From Coprinellus micaceus (lineage: Eukaryota; Basidiomycota; Agaricomycetes; Agaricales; Psathyrellaceae): a DNA stretch of 64,000 bases. Below, in pieces: positions 11,395-23,696 of the stretch (the first letter of the stretch is position 1; the number at the start of each line of letters is the position of its first letter). Both the position numbers and the translations under genes were made by a program. The stretch covers positions 2,170,001-2,234,000 of the forward strand of contig OX596343.1 of the NCBI GenBank assembly GCA_951394405.1, given 5' to 3'. The notes under the pieces are model-generated. The model did not search any database, was not told the origin of the DNA, and saw nothing but the letters and a program-made list of their open reading frames with translations.

Positions 11395-11555
11395 ATTGGA
11401 ACAGAAAATTCATACCCCTTCAAGGGGGTTGTTCCATGGTGACTGAGATGGACTGCCCGCGCGACATCCCAGAAGCTATTAGGAATAGGGGGATAGTACG
11501 ACTAAGAAGCCGACCAGTGACGGACAACGCCAACTCCCTCATCGAGGTTGTAACA

Positions 11556-12170
11556 GAGTGCAGGAGAGGGTGTCAAGCAAGTGTTGGGTCAAAGGAAGAG
11601 TCTACAGTGATACAAAGACTATGAATGAATACCAAACAACTACAATGATCAGTGAGGGTTGGCGCCAGGTGAACACTGTCACAGTCAGCCACAGCGACAT
11701 TCCACAAACCTATCGGGGTCGCAAGGCCTCACCTGCTGCTCCTGGCATCACCACGTACTGGGCAAGGAGTACACAGGGACTACATATAGTTTGTATATCC
11801 TGCGGAAGAACAGAGCCTGTAATGATACTAATCACGATGTGTCCGTAGCCACAGCCCTATCCCATCCGTTGACTAAGTCACTCTTTGAGGCCTTCCCCAA
11901 ATACTCCTGCTGTCACCGGATCCCCCGCCAACAGGCTGAGACCCGTCACCCGATAGCCTGAACTTTGGTTGGGTTGTCTTGGGACGTGTCGAGTTGGATA
12001 GAACTCGGTAGCGACATGCAACGCTTCATCGTGCTGCGTCGGAAACTCGGGGATATTCTGTCGCTTCACCTCGAGACGAGGCTCCATTGGTCGGTGTGGT
12101 CATAATCTCCCTCGTCGTTGTCGTGGATTGGCGTCGCTATCATTGAAACCAACGCACCACCCCAATCGCA
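11556..12170. repeat. Repeat R, copy 1 (CpG-rich)
   Basis: About 600 bp, collinear with 25391-25990. It starts where LTR C ends, so the gypsy element probably inserted into this repeat. Short open frames are shared by both copies on both strands, but no known protein family was recognised. This copy keeps many CpG sites that are TpG or CpA in the other. Confidence 0.75.
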
Positions 12171-12179
12171 AAATCAAAA

Positions 12180-15100
12180 CGGAGGACACCAGTCTACCTA
12201 TCCTCATAAAACCGACATCGCTTAAATTGGGGGTTAGGTACCTGCACGTAGACTCCATCTAGTGTCAATTGACCACACATGTCAATATTAAACGCTCCTC
12301 CTCCAGTCCCGCTCTCCTTCCCCAAGCCCCTCGGCTCCCCACCCCATCCCACTCCCTTTATTTATTGCCCACTACCCTCCACTGACCCGCGCTACGCATC
12401 CGTTCCCTATCCTGCACGTCGAGTAGGGGGACGAGTGTGAACCTGCCTCGTCCTTTCGTCTGGTTTGAAGGCGACAGTGCTAGTGGGTCTCAACGCCCTC
12501 TCGTCGAGTCCAATCCAGTCGAGGATCGAGATAAAGCGGATGAGTCTGGTGCTGCGGCGTGCGTGGGGGTAAGTAGTGGATGTCGACGTCGGTCCCGAGC
12601 GTCGAGCGCCGACGTTGAGTGGGAATCGAACAGGGGCACAGCAGTGTCGACCATGACACCCCCGTCGTCGCGGACTCGGGAGCCGCTGTGCGTGGTTGGG
12701 CGGCGTCCCCGTCTTAGCCGAGGTAGACGGGGCTCTGGCTCCCGTTAGCCCAGGTTCACATTTCCCAAGGCCTTGTGGTGTCGCAGGGCCGGCGTCGAGG
12801 GCGTTGAGCACTGCGAATGATATGCGACGACGAGCAGGCTCGGTATAACCACACACTGGATGTCGTATAGGTTCGAGGATGTGCTCACCGCCCATTCATC
12901 TAACCCTCGCTCCTCTGGTCGTGGTCACCACCTTCGGCGCATATGCTCGAGCCATGCGGATTTCAAGATCACGCCCTATGCTTAGCCGCCCAACACGACC
13001 CACTCTGTCCTCCACCTCCGCCTCCCAGAACACAACCTCCACGTCCACAGCGGTCCAGCCGTTCCACTCCACCATCGCTGCCTTCCACCCAACTTCCACT
13101 TCGCGTTAGAGAAAGACCTTCCAAGGGCCAGCACGCATCCGTGAGTTCGGCCTGGAGGTGGAGGTGAAAGAGGTTTAGGGCGGGGTGGTGTTTGGAAGGT
13201 GAGCGGGCGGGCATACAAGGGAAGCGGGTAGGACAGTTGAATATTTGCGTCTTGGGTAGAGCACGAAGTAGCGGTGGATATTGGGGAGAGGGATCCAGCG
13301 GGAGGTAGGAAGCAGGTCGAGGTGATCGGTGCCTCAGGTCGATTCAAGGATGCATGTCGTTTAGGGTTGTCGAGTGTGGTGGTGAGCTGGGAGGCAAGGT
13401 TGAGTACACCGTGCTTAGTCGCTCGAGATGGGATATGTTTGCTTACATCTCGATTTCCCTCGTAGATCGCAGTCTCGGCGATCAAGCACCCCAGATCGTT
13501 CCCGACATTCGCCCGCAATCTGTGCATCCTCCCTTGTCGGTATCGGACGCGACCCTTAGATGTATGACATTCTCCTCCTCGCTGTCTCCCATCTCCAATT
13601 TCCCCTAACCTTCCCAACCCTAATCCTGCATTCAACGGCCCCCTTTGACCAATCCTCGAGTTGTGGCGCTGGGGACCGACGAGAAAGAGGCTGTCGAACG
13701 CGAAGTGTCCTGCCGATTTCTGCGCGTTGGGATCGACGCGTTAACAGGTCCGTGTTTGGAAAAGGGGCGTCGGTGTCGAGATCGCGGGTGTGGGAGCTTG
13801 CATGGGAGGTCGAGAGCCCGCTCCGACGCGTGTCTTTGAGCCTGAGTAGGGAGGTCGAGAGGGGGAGCTGCAGCCTGCCGAATCTGCAAGGCGGACGCGT
13901 TCCCGCGCGTCGCGTTTGGTGTAGAGGGCGTCCAGGTATGATGGACGGAAGGAAGTCAACCTGGGCAGCGTTCGCGTCTCGCTCTCTGGAGACGTTGTGC
14001 TCTCGCCGCCGTTAGCCCAGGTTCAGGGCCTCGTGGCGTTGCAGGGCCGGGGTCAAAGGTGTCCGGTATTGTGCACGATTGCGCGGGATGATGGTTGGAG
14101 GAGGAGACGGAGTGGAAGGCCCAGGGTGCACCGTTGGAAAGAAAGAGAGGGATGTAGTGCGGGTGGAGAGAGGGGGGGACCAGGAAGGATGGGGATGTTA
14201 ACGTTGCTTTCTAGGTCCAGCAGGCGAAGGCGGAGGATAGATCTAGGGCGAGGTGGTGTCGGGCAAGGCGAGCGAGGAATCCGGGGTACGGCGGGCGGAT
14301 ACTCGTGTTTTGAGTAGAGGAGGACGCCGATGTCGATAATGCGGGGCTGAGAGGGATCCAGCGGGAGGTTGGAGGCACGCCGGGGTAGTTGGTCGTGTAG
14401 GACGGATCGCTAGTGTTCTCGTTTAGGATCGTCGAGCGTAGTCTTGAGCTAGGGAGGGTGAGAGCGAGGGAGGTTTGCATGAATGGTCAGTTTTCGTGGT
14501 GTTTGCCCAACAACGGAACGCAATCCTCACCTTCCTCGTCGTGTCTAGATTTCATCGTTTGACCTCTTGGGCACGTCTCAATCACGTCCGTCCGTCCACC
14601 AGACCGCCTTACGCCTCAAATTGGTCTCCGCAACGTCGAACGCGCAGTGTGTGCCAGGAGAGAGGGATGGAATGGGGTGAGGTTGAGGGTTAGTGGATCT
14701 GGGTTGGTTTCGTGAGGTGGATTTGGGTAGGCGGCTCATTCCATCGCATTTTCAAGCGAACCGACGTGTCCTGGTCTTGATGTGCGCGAGAGACGAGTCC
14801 CGTTGATGAGACGAGGGCGTATCTCGGGGAGAGATGCTCGTACTCGAAGCAGGGATTTATCGAGCCCGACAACCAAAGAGATCTCTCCCTACAGCTAGGA
14901 GGCATCGTCGAGCGAGGAAAACGACAGGAGACATTTTGCGAGGCAGAAGGTTGAGATGCATAGTCCGGGCAGAGATATTTGGGTGCCTGCGGCCATTGCG
15001 AGCGATGACGAGCAGGTGCTGTAGAGGACGTTCAATGCTGAGCTCGACGTCGGGAACAGTGACCGCCTGGATCGGGGTTATTAGCGGCTTCCTTCCCAGG

Positions 15101-15760
15101 CCGCACAACATCCAGCAGGCATGCCACCTCCTGGTTCGAACCACCATCTGACCACCAGGGTCGCTCGTCTCCGGCTTCATATCCGATATGCATGCTCATT
15201 GTTCTTGTCTCTCTCTATCTCAACCAAGCGAAATAGCCCGAATATAAACGAATATGGTATCCCAAGAACTCCAGAGGAACCGACCGTTCGGATGTACTCT
15301 CAATAATGTGTCGACTCCAAGCCCTTCAGCCGCGACAACAGATATCGCCAGAGCACCGCAAAAAATGCTTACGCACTCAGCCGTCGTGCCCATCGACCCA
15401 GCCACCTTCCAAAGTTCCCGACTCACCCTCGACGTCACCATCCACCTTCAACCTTCCCTGCGATTGCGGCTGTGGTGGGCGAGGGTGGGTGGGTTCGACG
15501 GGAGATGTAAGGTGGTACGCCGTTGAGGGCGAGGGCGCCGCGCTAGGCCGGGGAAATGGGTAGGACGGCGGTACGGGAGGGTAAAGCAGTTGGTGTGCCG
15601 TTGGACCTCGGTACAGCGACCTGAGGTCCCCTCGCTCCATACGATCGAGGTGCCTACGAGACCCGAGGTAAGCACACACCCCTTCCTCGATACCCGAACG
15701 CGGATACGGACTCACCTTCCTGCGTAGGCATGGCTAGGCTCAGTTCATACGCGCCTGTCC
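12180..15760. repeat. Large GC-rich repeat, copy 1 (unidentified)
   Basis: Collinear with 60530-64000 and partly with 19390-21500. Anchors include the near-identical blocks at 13137-13300 and 61445-61610 and at 15110-15300 and 63323-63500. The unit has an internal duplication: the motif CGTTAGCCCAGGTTCA recurs at about 12744 and 14010. Many frames of 70-220 residues exist on both strands, but none is conserved between copies as protein or matches a known family, so I do not call genes here. TATA-like TTATTTATTGCCCACTAC near 12357 is conserved in copy 2. Confidence 0.7.
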
Positions 15761-15899
15761 GGCCCTCTCTTCGCACCTGCCTGCGGTGAACGTTGCGTTC
15801 ATCGCTAGGGTTGATGACGTGTAAAGTATACTATCGATTTACTCATCTAATAAACAGGTTTCGATGTGATTTGTTTTTCCTTGCTTTTCTTGAGGACCT

Positions 15900-18720
15900 T
15901 GAGAGTGTGTATGAGTGGGGTGGGTAGCTCAGAGGCCGCCGGAGTGACGACGCGATAAAGGATCATGTTGGGTAAGAACCGAGGGGGCGTACGAGGGGAG
16001 CGGGAGGGGACCTACCTCGAACCACGAGGGGCTTCTGGAACGGATCCTTGAGTGGGGAAGGACTATGAAGGGAAAGCGAAGGTGAGTACGCGGTTGAGTA
16101 GATGAGGAAAAGACGACTTACCTTTCGAATTTCTTTTCAGGTCTAGGAAACGAGATGCAACGAATCTGAAAGCCTACCTTGGTGGGACGCGAACGGGTAA
16201 GCCAACGACTTTCTCAAAGAAGCAAGTCGGGACTGACGCTCACTATAGACCCGGTGGCTTTGAGCTGATCCATTGACAACGCGACAGGGATAACGGGTAG
16301 CAGGAGATGCGAGTACGAATGAGGTGTGTACGTGCTTATAGTGGCTGGGTGAATATGTGTATTCTGACGAGTACCTGCTGTCTCTTTTCCAGATGCAAAC
16401 CAGAGGCGACCCAAGGCGGATAAACGCATGCGCTCGGCCTAGTGAACGCTAACACTGTAGAGGCATGACGTTGCCCACGATGTCGTGTGGGGAGCCAGGA
16501 GCGAGGTTGTGGTGAGTAACGAATATTAGATTGAATTAGAACGGACGACCTACTCATGCCGTGCCTCCAACGGGTCTTTTAGCTGCCCAGAGCCCCAAAC
16601 GAAGTCCCAGCCCGAGCACCGACCTTGATCCCACCCCTGGAAGCCACGTCCAGTCGGGGACGTGTTCGAGGTAGGTCCGGACGAGGGTGGGCACCGCTAT
16701 GAAGATGCCGCTATGAAGAATACAAGCTCAGTGTCCGGATTCGCTCGAGGAGGTCTGTGGGTGTGCTCCCCGTTCCGAGGGCTTGATTCGAACCTGGGGG
16801 AGTTAGCTGGGGTCGCAGCGGTCTAAGGAGGGTCAGGAAACGAGGGTAAGTACGTCTTGAGGATATTAGTACGCGAGCGACAGGCTGACCTCGATGCCAG
16901 AAATTCGGCGTTGCGTTCGTCGAGATCTTAACAAGGGGGACTCGAAGACAGCATCATGTCGCGTTGAGGAGGGCGTGAGTCGATGTACTTTACTTAGCAC
17001 TACTCATAGATTGGGTATTGACTGATTTTATTTTACCCTAGCCTTCGTGGGCGTTTGTAGGGTCGCTCCAGGCACCTGCGCAAAGGGTCAGGATGTTGAG
17101 AACGTCAAAATAGAAATTGACGAGTGCTAGGGAGGGTGAATGTTATGCTAGTAATCTCACTTTCACCCCCGAGACGTAATCTAAGTTAACCAACTGACCT
17201 CGGCATTAGGTGGCACACCTACGACGCGTGGAGCGCGCTCGGAGAGGCGTTCAACGCTCCGAGCGCCGTGTGAGATCCACGAGCGGGTTCGTACGCTATC
17301 CAATGTATCCAAATTCCCCGCAGACTAACTTGCCTCGGTTCTAGTCCTTCAACTTCTCATCATCGCTTTGGAGACCTGCACCATTTCCTCGGCCGTCCTC
17401 GCCGTCCTCGTAGCCGGAACGCGTTTCGCCGACTCGGTACATGTCTGCAACGACGGCTAAGATGTCCACGAACGGCGTAGAGACCAAGGGTAGGGTCGAG
17501 TACGAGGGGGCTAGTGAGCGGAGAAGGTAGGAACCAAACCTAATTTCGATGCGCAGAGACCCCACTGATCTCGTTATGTCCGTTTCCAGGTCCAAATACC
17601 CTAAGTAGTTCTGTAGACGAAAGGTGGACCATCGATCCCTCTTTACGAAGAGTAGGAGTTAAACACTGATCTTCCATCTCGTTGCAGAGTCTAGCACCCG
17701 TAGAGCTCTCTGTCACCCTCCCCGAGATCATTTCGCAAACGTCCAACTCCTCCGGAGTTTTCAAGCACCGTCCTAGGGAGATTCGGTGAGAAGGCTGGCA
17801 GCGCTCCGGGAGTTAGGACGAAGCCATCTGTGAGTATCCCACCGCTACAGGATGAAACCCGATGCGCCTTTCTAATCGGCACATGTAGCGACCCAGAGGT
17901 TGCGTATACTGTACAAGCTGAGCCTCAGCGAATAGCTTGGAAGCCTTCAGCGGGTAGAAATTATCCATACGATTCTCTACTTAGGAATCCGCCGATAGGA
18001 ACTTGAATGTATTCGACGCGTCAACTGCGGGTAGCTGAGCGAGAAAGGTAGTGAGGGTCAGTACACTGACCTCGATGAATGCGTGGGGCGATCTATAGGA
18101 GTTCAGTGACTGGGGTAGGCATACCCCTCGGCTAGTACGGGAGTATCCGAGTTACCTTCCGCCTTGCAGCTTGTACATCGCATTGGAGGGGCGTTGAACA
18201 CCTCGAGCGAGGCGTGTGCCAAGTCCGGGCCTACGAACGAGTGAGTGCGCTATCGGGCCATCCGATTTCCTTATGAATTGACGGACCTCGTCTTCTCCTA
18301 GCCTTCGTCGTCTCCCTCGAGAACAGCACCATTTCTCAAGCCCTCACGGCTGTCGTCGTACTCGTAACCCCATTCACCGACCAATTTCACCTCAGCGACG
18401 TCTACGATATCTGCGAGTGGCGTAGGCATCGAGGGTCGGTGTTGGGTCGAGTGCCAGGGGATGGACCAGAAAGCGCCGAACTCAGTGTCGCTGCACAGGG
18501 ACTGTACTAACCTTTCTTCCGTCACCAGTCGCTTGGAACCATGTGTCGGTGCGATGAGAAGCGGCTCTGGCTGGAGGCTCCGATGTTGCGAGTTACGAGT
18601 AGTGGAGAGGGTGGAATGGTTGGAAGAGGTGGGGAACATACATATTAGTTGGATCTGTTGTTGCAATGCTTTATTCGCTGAGGCTCATAGGCAGTCCAGG
18701 TTTCGGTAGGTTAACTTGGG
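15900..18720 (+). other. Intron-dense tandem module, possible degraded spliced gene family
   Basis: At least nine good plus-strand fungal introns are visible: 16082-16140, 16197-16248, 16324-16392, 16512-16582, 16846-16900, 16975-17041, 17136-17209, 17268-17344 and 18241-18301. Each has GTRAGT-like donors, a CTGAC/CTAAC-type branch site and an AG acceptor. Exon-sized pieces between some are open: 16901-16974 joined to 17042-17131 reads about 55 codons to a TAG. About 980 bp separates two paralogous blocks (17200-17600 and 18180-18530), which supports tandem duplication. On the minus strand the same blocks hold paralogous open frames ending NGAGLQSDDEKLKD and NGAVLEGDDEG. I cannot tell which strand is the gene and recognise no family. 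Confidence 0.4.
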
Positions 18721-19389
18721 GAGAGTAGTTCTCGAAGGCAGATGTAAATGAATACTATACTAATGCGAGCGCCCTTCCTTGCCATAGAGCTCCCCGACGA
18801 TGCTGGCTCATGGCGTGATGGGCTGAACCTCCATTCATTATCGTATAGGATAAAATCCATAAGCATTGCTTTCGGAGGGGTCATCGTAATCATGATGAGC
18901 TCGTGACCATTGACATGGTAATATCGCAGTCATCGCCCTTGTTTCTACAGCGCCGTTCAATGCACGGCCTCACGACGTCCATGTATAGAAAAGGATGAAA
19001 GAAAGAAACCCCTCGACCTTCCCTCGGCACGAGGGCCTATGTGCTCACACTAACTATTGAGGGGCCGTGGCAGACCTGGATTCCAGCTTGAGAGCTACGT
19101 TCCTCGGTCTCCTGGAGCTCTCCCCCCTCCTCTCCTCTTCCCCTCTCCAGTGTTTCTGTCCCCTCCATAACACGGGCTCCCCCCCTTACAGCACGACCTC
19201 GACTTGGGTCGTTGCCTTGAGCTGGGTTGTCCTGAGCCGCGTGGAGTTCGGTGAAAACGCGGTCATGGGTCGGTCGCAAGGCGTCGCGTTGCCCTCCGGA
19301 ATCATGTTGGAACGTTCGTCGTGTTGACTTGGGCTCGCAGCCGGAACGCACCTCAAAGATGCTGTCGGTACATTCAGCAGTCCATCCTC
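18721..19389. other. No supported feature
   Basis: Mixed-composition sequence with a minus-strand open frame of 120 residues (19037-19399) rich in Arg and Glu. It has no recognisable domain and is not conserved elsewhere in the window. Confidence 0.5.
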
Positions 19390-21520
19390 GAAAAACCAAT
19401 GTTGCTTAAATTGCGACTTGCCTAGATACATGTGCAGAAACCCTTCTCCACTCCTGACAGAGTCTCTACTTCTTTACCTCCGTCCTCCGTCTTCCGCTAG
19501 CACTCTCCCCACCCTCTCCTTCGCCACCCAGCTTCCCTTTCCGCACATTCACACTCTTCCCCACTACGCATCCATTCCCCATCCCTTACACCCTATAATG
19601 CGAAGGAGAGCGAACCCATCCTGCGTGCCTCCATCTCGAGGGAAGCCCTGGTAGGCGTCGGCATCCCCTCGCCGGATCGAATCGAATCGAATCGAGCGCA
19701 GCCGAAGATCGAGGTGTTCAGTGGGGAGTCAAACCTTTTGAAGGTACTGAGGTGCCGAGCGGGAGGCGCTGAGGCGTTTGATTCAAGGATTGAGGAGCGC
19801 TGGTAAGCGGGAGAAGATGTGAGTTGAGGAACCGATGGCGATGTCAACTATGTTGAGGCTTGGTGCGGAGGTCAAAGGTCAAGTAGTCGGCTGTGCCGAC
19901 CGCGACACAACCGTAGTCGCGAACTCTGGAGACGCTGTGTTTGGTTGGGCGATGGAGTTCCGTTCGGCCTTCACTGGCCCGGGTACATAGGTGCTGACGC
20001 CCTGTGTGTCGGAGATAAGAGTTGAGGTCGTGGATAACAACGATGGGCAGCCCGTTCTAGCAGGTCGCGGTGCACCCACATGGGAGAGTTGCACAGGTGA
20101 GGGTATATGCATGATTACCACCCGGGTATCGTCACCCAGGGCTCGCTACGTAGGTCTTCGTCGTGCGGGTGCTCGCGCCCCCACTTAAGATCTCGACTCG
20201 GATTCTTCACGACGACCCAGCACACCCACGTCCTCGACAACCTCCGCCTCCCAAAACGTAGCCTTCACGTACACCCCGGGTGTAAATCCTCCCAAACCCA
20301 AGACCCGTACCTCGTCGTCACCCTTTTGCCCCTCCCTTCGGAGGAAGAGCCCCCATGGTCCCGCTCATCTCGACAAGCTTGTCCTCCATGTGGGAGGGTT
20401 GAACCCGGGGAAGACGAGTGCGAAGACGACGAGGAATGAGGGAGGGAGATATCGAGGGGCGTTAAAATTCGCGTTTGGGTATAGCGAGTACGAGGAAGTC
20501 GCTGTTGAGCGAGGGAGATGGATCCGGCAGGAAGGAAGTTCCATTCCAGCAAGGGTAGGCACGCTGAGGTGGTTAATGGCATGCACCGGTTCTCGGCGTC
20601 CTAGCGCTCGTATCAGGTCGTCAAGTGCGGTGGTGGGGTCGCAGGATACGAGTGTGCGACGGAGAGAAGGGGACCAAGGAGAGGAAAGTCTGCATGAGAG
20701 GTGAGTTTTTGTTGTGTTAATACACCGATAAAACGCATGCCTCACCTTTGTCGGCGTCTCCGGACCCTAGATCCAACCGCTTCAGCGCGTCCCCGCTGCC
20801 GTCGATCCTTGCAGCATGGCCGCCTTGCGCCTAAACCTCAATTGACATGCACCCTCGGTTTCGAGCTCAGAACTACACTTGATCTTTGAAGAAGCCGCTG
20901 TGTCATCGAGTGCGTGGTGTGAATGAGAAGAGAGGGAGAGAATGGGGATGGCGGGGCGTCAACATTTGGTGGATCGAAAGACTGCCTGCGTTTGGGTGGG
21001 CCTGAAGGCTCCCTCGGTCAACCGTGTTTTTGAGCGATTCGACGCGTCCTGGCATTGTGGCGTGCACGCTCGCAGGAAATGGGCGTCATTGTTGAGGGTG
21101 TTTCTCGGAGACGAAGGCTCATGCCAGGAGCAGGGACGAGGGTTTGTCGAGGCTGTTGGGCAGGGGTCCCTGGAGCTGTCAGGCGTCCTCGAGCGATGGC
21201 AGCGACGGGAGGGTCTTGATGGGGTAGAAACTCGAGGTACAGGATCCACGTAGGGATTTCTGAATTTCTGCGATGTTGTGGGCGACGACAACGAGGACGT
21301 TCAGCACTAGGCTCGGTGCTGTTCGTGACAATGATGTCGATGGTTGGGGTTAGGGTCCCCCCTCCTGCTTTGAACCACGACCGAGGTTGTTCTCTACCAT
21401 CATACCAGGTGCGTATGCTTATCGTTCTCGTCCCTCTCTGTCTCAACGAAAAGAGACAGCTCGAATAGAAATGCATATGAATGTCGCACAAACTCTGAGA
21501 GGCCTCCGGCATCCCTAGCC
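19390..21520. repeat. Large GC-rich repeat, copy 3 (shorter, most diverged)
   Basis: Follows the same order as copies 1 and 2. It starts with the GCTTAAATTG block (also at 12219) and the promoter-like C/T-rich stretch. Blocks near 20740, 21040 and 21400-21500 align with about 14528, 14758 and 15170-15290. No gene is supported. Confidence 0.6.
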
Positions 21521-22674
21521 CCGTCATTTCTTCCCTCACCTGCGGCGGCACCACCAAGGCACCCATGAGGACGCCTTCCTTAGCCATGGATCAGCATGTT
21601 CTCTTTTCATGGTTAGTATATATCGCGGTCTCAAATCCTGATATGTACTTACCAGTGGATCTCTGCCCGCATGCATCAGTTCACACTTAAGCGCCCGTTG
21701 CGCCATGCTGTGTTTGAACCTCGATCTGGGTGACGGTGGGAGGGAGGCTGTGCCCTGCGTTGGAATGGAAGCTGTGGTCCCTGTCCGGATTCGCTCCTTG
21801 CTTTCCTCCACCACTAGGCCGAAGTTGAGGAACTCATCATCCTCCTGTTCCTCCTGTTTCCCTCATCCTCCATTGGCAATACCTGCTGAATGTTTCTCCA
21901 CAAACATACCCTATCCAAGGATCATCCCGACACTACAATGGCAGCGAGACGTCATGTTTCCTCTTCTTCTATCACCGCTGGCACCAACTCCCTCATCACA
22001 CCATCCAACGTCATCGAGCGACCATCTGCTACCAAACGCCAGCTTTCCGTCAGTCTCGACGACGACCTCGCACAGGATGGACATGTCAAGCACCCTCGAC
22101 TTCATCCTGCTACACCTCCCACTTCTCGGAGACTGAGTGCGGTGTCGGGAAGGCACTCTCGCCGAGCTCCATCCTTCCCTGTGTCGGTCAGCGACGCTCG
22201 ACCTGTACCCCTTCAAGAGGACAACCCAAAAACTTGTCTCCGAGACAATGTTAACGACCAGCACAGCAGCGTCGATCCACTTGGTTCCCAGGGGCGTCCG
22301 AATATAACCACATCATGTATGCATGTGTAGTTAGGGCCGCTGAATGTCTTGCTGAAGAATGTTCTCATTTTCTTAGTCCCTTCTCAGTTCACATCCTCGT
22401 CCATGGCGCCAAGCCTAGCAGGGCCTTCTCGGGTGATCCAGCACTTGTTCGCAAATGCCTCGGATTTCACAATTGGCCAGTTCAATAGCTACAATTTCGG
22501 CCAGGCAGGAGGTATGGACCACTCTGCACAGTGTTCTTGCATTACAAAGTGAATTGAGACTGCCAACTTAGACCAGCAAATGCAACTGCTCATGCAACTG
22601 CTTCAAGCAGACCTTGCCCAGCGCAGTCTCTCACAACCTGTCAGATATAACGAGGCAAATGGGGTCACCATCAC

Positions 22675-23143
22675 TAAGGCATGTCACGAGTCCGGGCTAC
22701 CTGCAGGTACTTGCAGGTAGACCCGTGGGAATACCCGTGGGAAACCTGACCTGCAAATCCAGGTAACCCGTGGGAACAAACCTGTACAGATCCAGGTCAC
22801 AGCCTTGAAACCACAGGTACTTGCATGGTGCAAACATCTGGGCCAGATGTCACCACTGGAAGTTATATTGGGTCTGTATGACTGCATTAGTGAGTTGTAT
22901 GATGTAGTTTAGGTGTATATACAATGTTAGACACCATTTTTGGGGGGTGTCCACTAGTATTTGCCCTATACTATGCTTGGCACCTGCACTATTACCTGCG
23001 ACCTGACCTGCGACGACCTGGACTCACAGGTACAGGTGACCCGTGGGAAAATACCCGCACAGATCCAGGTAAGGCATATTTTTCTGCAGGTACCTGCCCC
23101 ACAGATCCAGGTCAACCTGTGGGTGCACTCGTGACATGCCTTA
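22675..23143. mobile_element. hAT-like MITE (TAAGGC family) inside the ULD-type gene
   Basis: Inverted ends TAAGGCATGTCACGAGT and an exact 8-bp duplication ACCATCAC at 22667-22674 and 23144-23151. 469 bp, non-coding, with repeated CAGGTACCTG- and CCCGTGGG-like motifs. Removing the element plus one duplication restores an uninterrupted reading frame. The ends are close to those of the MITE at 11000. Confidence 0.92.
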
Positions 23144-23696
23144 ACCATCACTGATGCTCTTGGCACCAAGATGGTCCTGCCACCCAGCATAATGCGTGAA
23201 TTCCCAGTATGACTAGCTGTTATCTGCCTAGTCGTCTGTGCTAACATAGCCAAAGGATGTTCATGACCTCATGCTGAAGCATTTCTGGGGAAAGATAGGG
23301 GAGGAGCGTGTGGCTCAAAAAAGGTATTGTATGGTCACAGAACACAGTGGGATACTTGTCCAGGCTGAGGACTGGGGTTGTGTCTTGAACTCAGGTGAGG
23401 GACTGATCATGTGTATGACAGTTGAGAGGGTATGGGCAGAGTCAGTGCAGGACACTTGCCCCCAATGTGGCAAGACAAGACTTGGGACATACTATGAAAA
23501 TGATGGTTGGATCAAGTGGTATGTATCCTGTTTCCACTTGATCAATTTTTGCTGTGCACTGAGCATTATTTTGTATAGTCGAAGATGTACCAAGTTGTTC
23601 CCATGCTCAAGCAAGAAGCCCCAAAACATTAACAATCCTCCTTGTCATGACAATGGGATTGGATGTTTCCGACATGTTCAGCAAACCTTTGTCCAA

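Larger units (their letters stand above)
8463..11450. mobile_element. Foldback (long inverted repeat) DNA transposon inserted in LTR C
   Basis: Ends CATCTCAGTCACC and GGTGACTGAGATG are inverted repeats. GACTGCC flanks both sides (8456-8462 and 11451-11457; 8 bp if the following C is counted as target). The left arm (8463 to about 9110) is mirrored by the right arm (about 10160-11450) with a short loop near 9110-9148, so the original was almost one large palindrome of simple TGGAAC-rich sequence. No transposase is visible. It carries a TA-flanked insertion in the loop and a MITE in the right arm. A second, half copy lies at 51591-57443. Confidence 0.85.
1..11555 (-). mobile_element. Rearranged Ty3/gypsy chromovirus, permuted gene order
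   Basis: Read on the minus strand the order is LTR C, integrase with chromodomain, ORF3, LTR B, gag, protease-RT-RNase H, LTR A. LTR B (4437-5226) is correctly placed both as 3' LTR for integrase/ORF3 (a purine-rich tract abuts it at 5227-5240) and as 5' LTR for gag. LTRs A and C have the opposite orientation. The same 5 bp, ATTTG, lie at 496-500 beside LTR A and at 7777-7781 beside LTR C. Those edges coincide with the point where RNase H and integrase would be contiguous in a normal pol. Seen: order, orientation and duplicated pentamer. Inferred: a same-family element integrated at that point of a circular or tandem copy, followed by LTR recombination. Confidence 0.85.
7782..11555 (+). repeat. 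LTR C of gypsy element, split by a foldback insertion
   Basis: TGTTA at 7782 to TAACA at 11551-11555. Removing the insertion (8463-11450 plus one target duplication) leaves about 780 bp, matching LTR B. It adjoins repeat R at 11556. Confidence 0.88.

Noticed and set aside
11650..11680. TTGGCGCC-like primer binding site marking an LTR element interior in repeat R
   Set aside because: It lies about 100 bp from the LTR end, and the second R copy has no LTR next to it.
12900..15720. Several 100-220-residue genes in the GC-rich repeat
   Set aside because: Frames overlap on both strands, are Arg/Ser/Pro-rich as expected from GC-rich DNA, and are not kept in the other copies.
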